In this document: one piece after another, positions 62,234-64,000 of the stretch | Numbering within the stretch: the stretch's first letter is position 1 | How the letters are laid out: each line of letters starts with the position of its first letter | Origin: Paraburkholderia sp. PGU19 | GTDB lineage: Bacteria; Pseudomonadota; Gammaproteobacteria; Burkholderiales; Burkholderiaceae | NCBI RefSeq assembly: GCF_013426915.1 | Contig: NZ_AP023181.1 | Location: 434,001-498,000, forward strand | DNA: 64,000 nucleotides | Direction of reading: 5' to 3' | The notes under the pieces: generated by a model | The model's input: only the letters and a program-made list of their open reading frames with translations | Database searches by the model: none | What the model was told of the DNA's origin: nothing | Position numbers and translations under genes: made by a program

Positions 62234-63196
62234 TCATTGCAACGCCCGTTTAGCGCTTTGCTTGCGCGTGCGTTTCGGCGTTGAGTCAGGGACGATCAGC
62301 GCCAGCTTCTCCATCACTTCCTCATGCTCCGAGCGGAGCACTTCGACGAACGCCGCAGCCAGCCGTTCGCGTGGCTGATTCGGCGGAAACAGCAGATACA
62401 TCGGAAACATCACGGCCGGCGAGAACGGCCGGATGGCGATATCCGGCCCGGCAAAATCCAGCGCCACGCCGGGATGCGCCAGCGTTACGCCCATTCCGCA
62501 GCGCACCAGTTCGCAGCAGATCGCCGTGTATTGCGCCTCGATCGCGAGCTTGCGTTCGACGCCTGCGCGCACGAACACCTCATCCATCTGCGCGCGCGTG
62601 CCGTCGCCATGACACAGCGAAATAAACGACTCGCCTTGCAGATCGGCCGGCTTGATGACGGCCTTCGAAGCCAGCCGATGCGCGGCAGGCATCACGCAGA
62701 CGGCGGCGACTGTCGACAGCATTTCGACATCGCAATTCGACGCCTCGCTGATGTACACGGCCACGCCGAGATCGCAGAACTGCGATGCCGTCCAGTGATT
62801 GACCGTGCCTGACGTGTTGACGTGCAGCGACACGGTCACGCCCGGATGCAAGTCCTGAAAGCGCTTGATCGCATGCGGCACGAGCGTCAGACCCGCTGAC
62901 GGCATCGCCGCGATGCGCAGACGTCCGCTGCCCAGGTTGCGAATCTGCGCAGCGGCATTGGTGAGCCCCTGCAGGCCAACATACGCGCGCTCCACTTCAC
63001 GAAAGAACGCCGTGCCTTCGCTGGTCGGTATCAGCCGCACGCCGCTGCGCTGAAACAGCAGCAAGCCCGTCTCCCGTTCGAGCTGCGAGATCAGCCGGCT
63101 CACGTTCGGCTGCGACGTGAAGAGCGCCTTTGCCGCCGCCGTCATCGACCCCGCCACCATCACCGCGCGAAACGCCTCGATATGCTTCAGGTTCAT
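62234..63196 (-). CDS. LysR-family regulator (opine/amino-acid catabolism type)
   Basis: The 320-residue protein has a classic LysR N-terminus (MNLKHIEAFRAVMVAGSMTAAAKALFTSQPNVSRLISQLERETGLLLFQR in sense) and an effector domain with GVTVSLHVNTSGT and CCELVRCGMGVTLAHP. The style resembles OccR/NocR-type regulators. A short Arg/Lys-rich tail follows. The start is the ATG at 63196. It diverges from a solute-binding protein gene 135 bases away and probably regulates it. Confidence 0.9.
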   Translation of the reverse strand: MNLKHIEAFRAVMVAGSMTAAAKALFTSQPNVSRLISQLERETGLLLFQRSGVRLIPTSEGTAFFREVERAYVGLQGLTNAAAQIRNLGSGRLRIAAMPSAGLTLVPHAIKRFQDLHPGVTVSLHVNTSGTVNHWTASQFCDLGVAVYISEASNCDVEMLSTVAAVCVMPAAHRLASKAVIKPADLQGESFISLCHGDGTRAQMDEVFVRAGVERKLAIEAQYTAICCELVRCGMGVTLAHPGVALDFAGPDIAIRPFSPAVMFPMYLLFPPNQPRERLAAAFVEVLRSEHEEVMEKLALIVPDSTPKRTRKQSAKRALQ

Positions 63197-63206
63197 CGTC
63201 CTCAAC

Positions 63207-63225
63207 CCATATCAACCATGTATGG
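63207..63225. promoter_or_regulatory. Candidate LysR-type site in the divergent gap
   Basis: CCATATCAACCATGTATGG has 5-base complementary ends (CCATA/TATGG) and contains a T-N11-A pattern. It lies 11 bases upstream of the lysR start, the usual autoregulatory position. The evidence is the dyad alone. Confidence 0.35.
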
Positions 63226-63331
63226 ATAGCTATTTTATTCGTATTGGACGATATGACCATTGCGGACCAGACTGTGATCCATTGACACGCCGCCAGAGCG
63301 TCCTTTCCCACATCGAATGGAGATCGTCGTC

Positions 63332-64000
63332 ATGCAAGAAACGCTGCGCCGCCGTTGCCGTCTTACGATCCGTGTTCTCTCCTCCGCCCTCTGCGCCGCC
63401 TGTCTGACCGCACCGTTGCTCGCGCACGCTGAGACGACGCTGTATGTCGCGAACGTCGGTGGCTCGAATGAGCAGTTGTATCGCCAGAAAATCATCCCGC
63501 CGTTCGAGAAGGCGCATGACGTGAAGATCGTCTACGTCGCGGGCAATTCGAGCGACACGCTCGCGAAACTCCAGGCGCAGAAAGGGCATCAGCAGATCAA
63601 CGTCGCGGTGATGGACGACGGCCCGATGTATCAGGCAATGCAGCTCGGCCTGTGCGCGAAGGTCGACGAGGCGCCCGTGATGAAGGACCTCTATCCGCTC
63701 GCGCGTCTCGGCCCGACGGCCGTCGGCGTCGGCATGGTGGCGACGGGCATCGGCTACAACGAGCAGGCGTTCAAGAAGCTCGGCCTGCCCGCGCCCGACT
63801 CGTGGCAAGTGCTGACCGACAAGCGCCTGAAGGGCAAGCTCGGCGTGCCGCCCATCACCAACACGTATGGCCTGCATACGCTCGTGATGCTCGCGCGCAT
63901 GAACGGCGGCGGCGAGAAGAACATCGACCCGGGCTTCACCGCGATGACGAAGCAGGTCGCGCCCGATGTGCTGTCGTGGGCGCCGACGCCCGGCGAGATG
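63332..64000 (+). CDS. ABC transporter periplasmic solute-binding protein (spermidine/putrescine-like), 3' end beyond window
   Basis: The first 223 residues of an extracellular solute-binding protein are present. A signal peptide (about 1-33, ending LLAHA) precedes TLYVANVGGSNEQLYRQKIIPPFEKAH, then VMDDGPMYQAMQLGLC and LKGKLGVPPITNTYGLHTL, typical of the polyamine/iron-type (PotD-like) family. I use the ATG at 63332 with GGAG 10 bases upstream; an ATG at 63317 is in frame. The remaining transporter genes should follow beyond the right edge. The substrate cannot be told from sequence. Confidence 0.85.
   Translation, partial: MQETLRRRCRLTIRVLSSALCAACLTAPLLAHAETTLYVANVGGSNEQLYRQKIIPPFEKAHDVKIVYVAGNSSDTLAKLQAQKGHQQINVAVMDDGPMYQAMQLGLCAKVDEAPVMKDLYPLARLGPTAVGVGMVATGIGYNEQAFKKLGLPAPDSWQVLTDKRLKGKLGVPPITNTYGLHTLVMLARMNGGGEKNIDPGFTAMTKQVAPDVLSWAPTPGEM

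Noticed and set aside
1..64000. tRNA, rRNA, CRISPR array, insertion sequence or att site
   Set aside because: No cloverleaf-like segment, spaced direct-repeat array, transposase or terminal inverted-repeat pair was recognised when reading both strands by eye.

Overview
The window is a GC-rich stretch of a betaproteobacterial genome. Gene content, protein style and operon layouts suggest Burkholderiaceae, most like Paraburkholderia or Caballeronia (inferred from protein character only; no search was run). No rRNA, tRNA, CRISPR array, insertion sequence or origin was seen.

Region 1 (1-19905, all minus strand) is a near-complete type VI secretion (T6SS) cluster. In transcription order it reads tssA, tssB, tssC, hcp, tagJ, tssE, tssF, tssG, clpV (tssH), a DUF4280 PAAR-like tip gene, vgrG, an FHA-domain gene (tagH type), tssK, tssL and tssM (cut by the window edge). 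vgrG is broken by two single-base frameshifts. Two back-to-back hairpins follow hcp. No tssJ lipoprotein or effector/immunity pair is visible.

Region 2 (19906-34673) starts with a less GC-rich divergent promoter zone, a sigma-factor-like protein and a PP2C phosphatase. A minus-strand operon follows: periplasmic TPR-CHAT caspase-like protease, TpsB outer-membrane transporter and a TpsA haemagglutinin-like exoprotein. Diverging from it are a membrane Ser/Thr kinase with a DUF4384 tail and an oversized MltA-type lipoprotein. The kinase, phosphatase and FHA protein together make up a threonine-phosphorylation circuit. The CHAT protease/two-partner secretion module enclosed by that circuit is the most interesting system here.

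Region 3 (35089-39706) holds a receiver-flavoprotein fusion (thioredoxin-reductase-like, lacking redox cysteines) and two paralogous cyclic-nucleotide-domain histidine kinases. Region 4 (39809-43784) holds a glutathione transferase and a divergent TetR regulator with three 20-bp operators, a SfnB-type acyl-CoA dehydrogenase followed by a monooxygenase remnant, and a FeeM-like N-acyl amino acid synthase. Region 5 (43800-48557) holds a GGDEF-EAL protein, a 5'-truncated gluconate permease and an autotransporter remnant.

Region 6 (48649-55978) is metabolic. An overlapping operon encodes a DUF2000 protein, an enoyl-CoA hydratase, an NAD(P)H oxidoreductase and an AraC regulator. It is followed by a GMC oxidoreductase, an alkylsulfatase, a VOC-domain remnant and a tiny membrane protein. 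Region 7 (55979-64000) holds a LysR regulator with a tandem-repeat upstream region, an Ohr/OsmC protein, a Bcr-type MFS pump, a shikimate dehydrogenase-like gene with an MHS-family transporter, ppnP, and a LysR regulator divergent from a solute-binding protein cut by the right edge.

Several gene remnants (at 41276, 48278 and 55368) mark small deletions. Accessory functions with stress, cell-surface and sulfur-scavenging themes dominate the right half.
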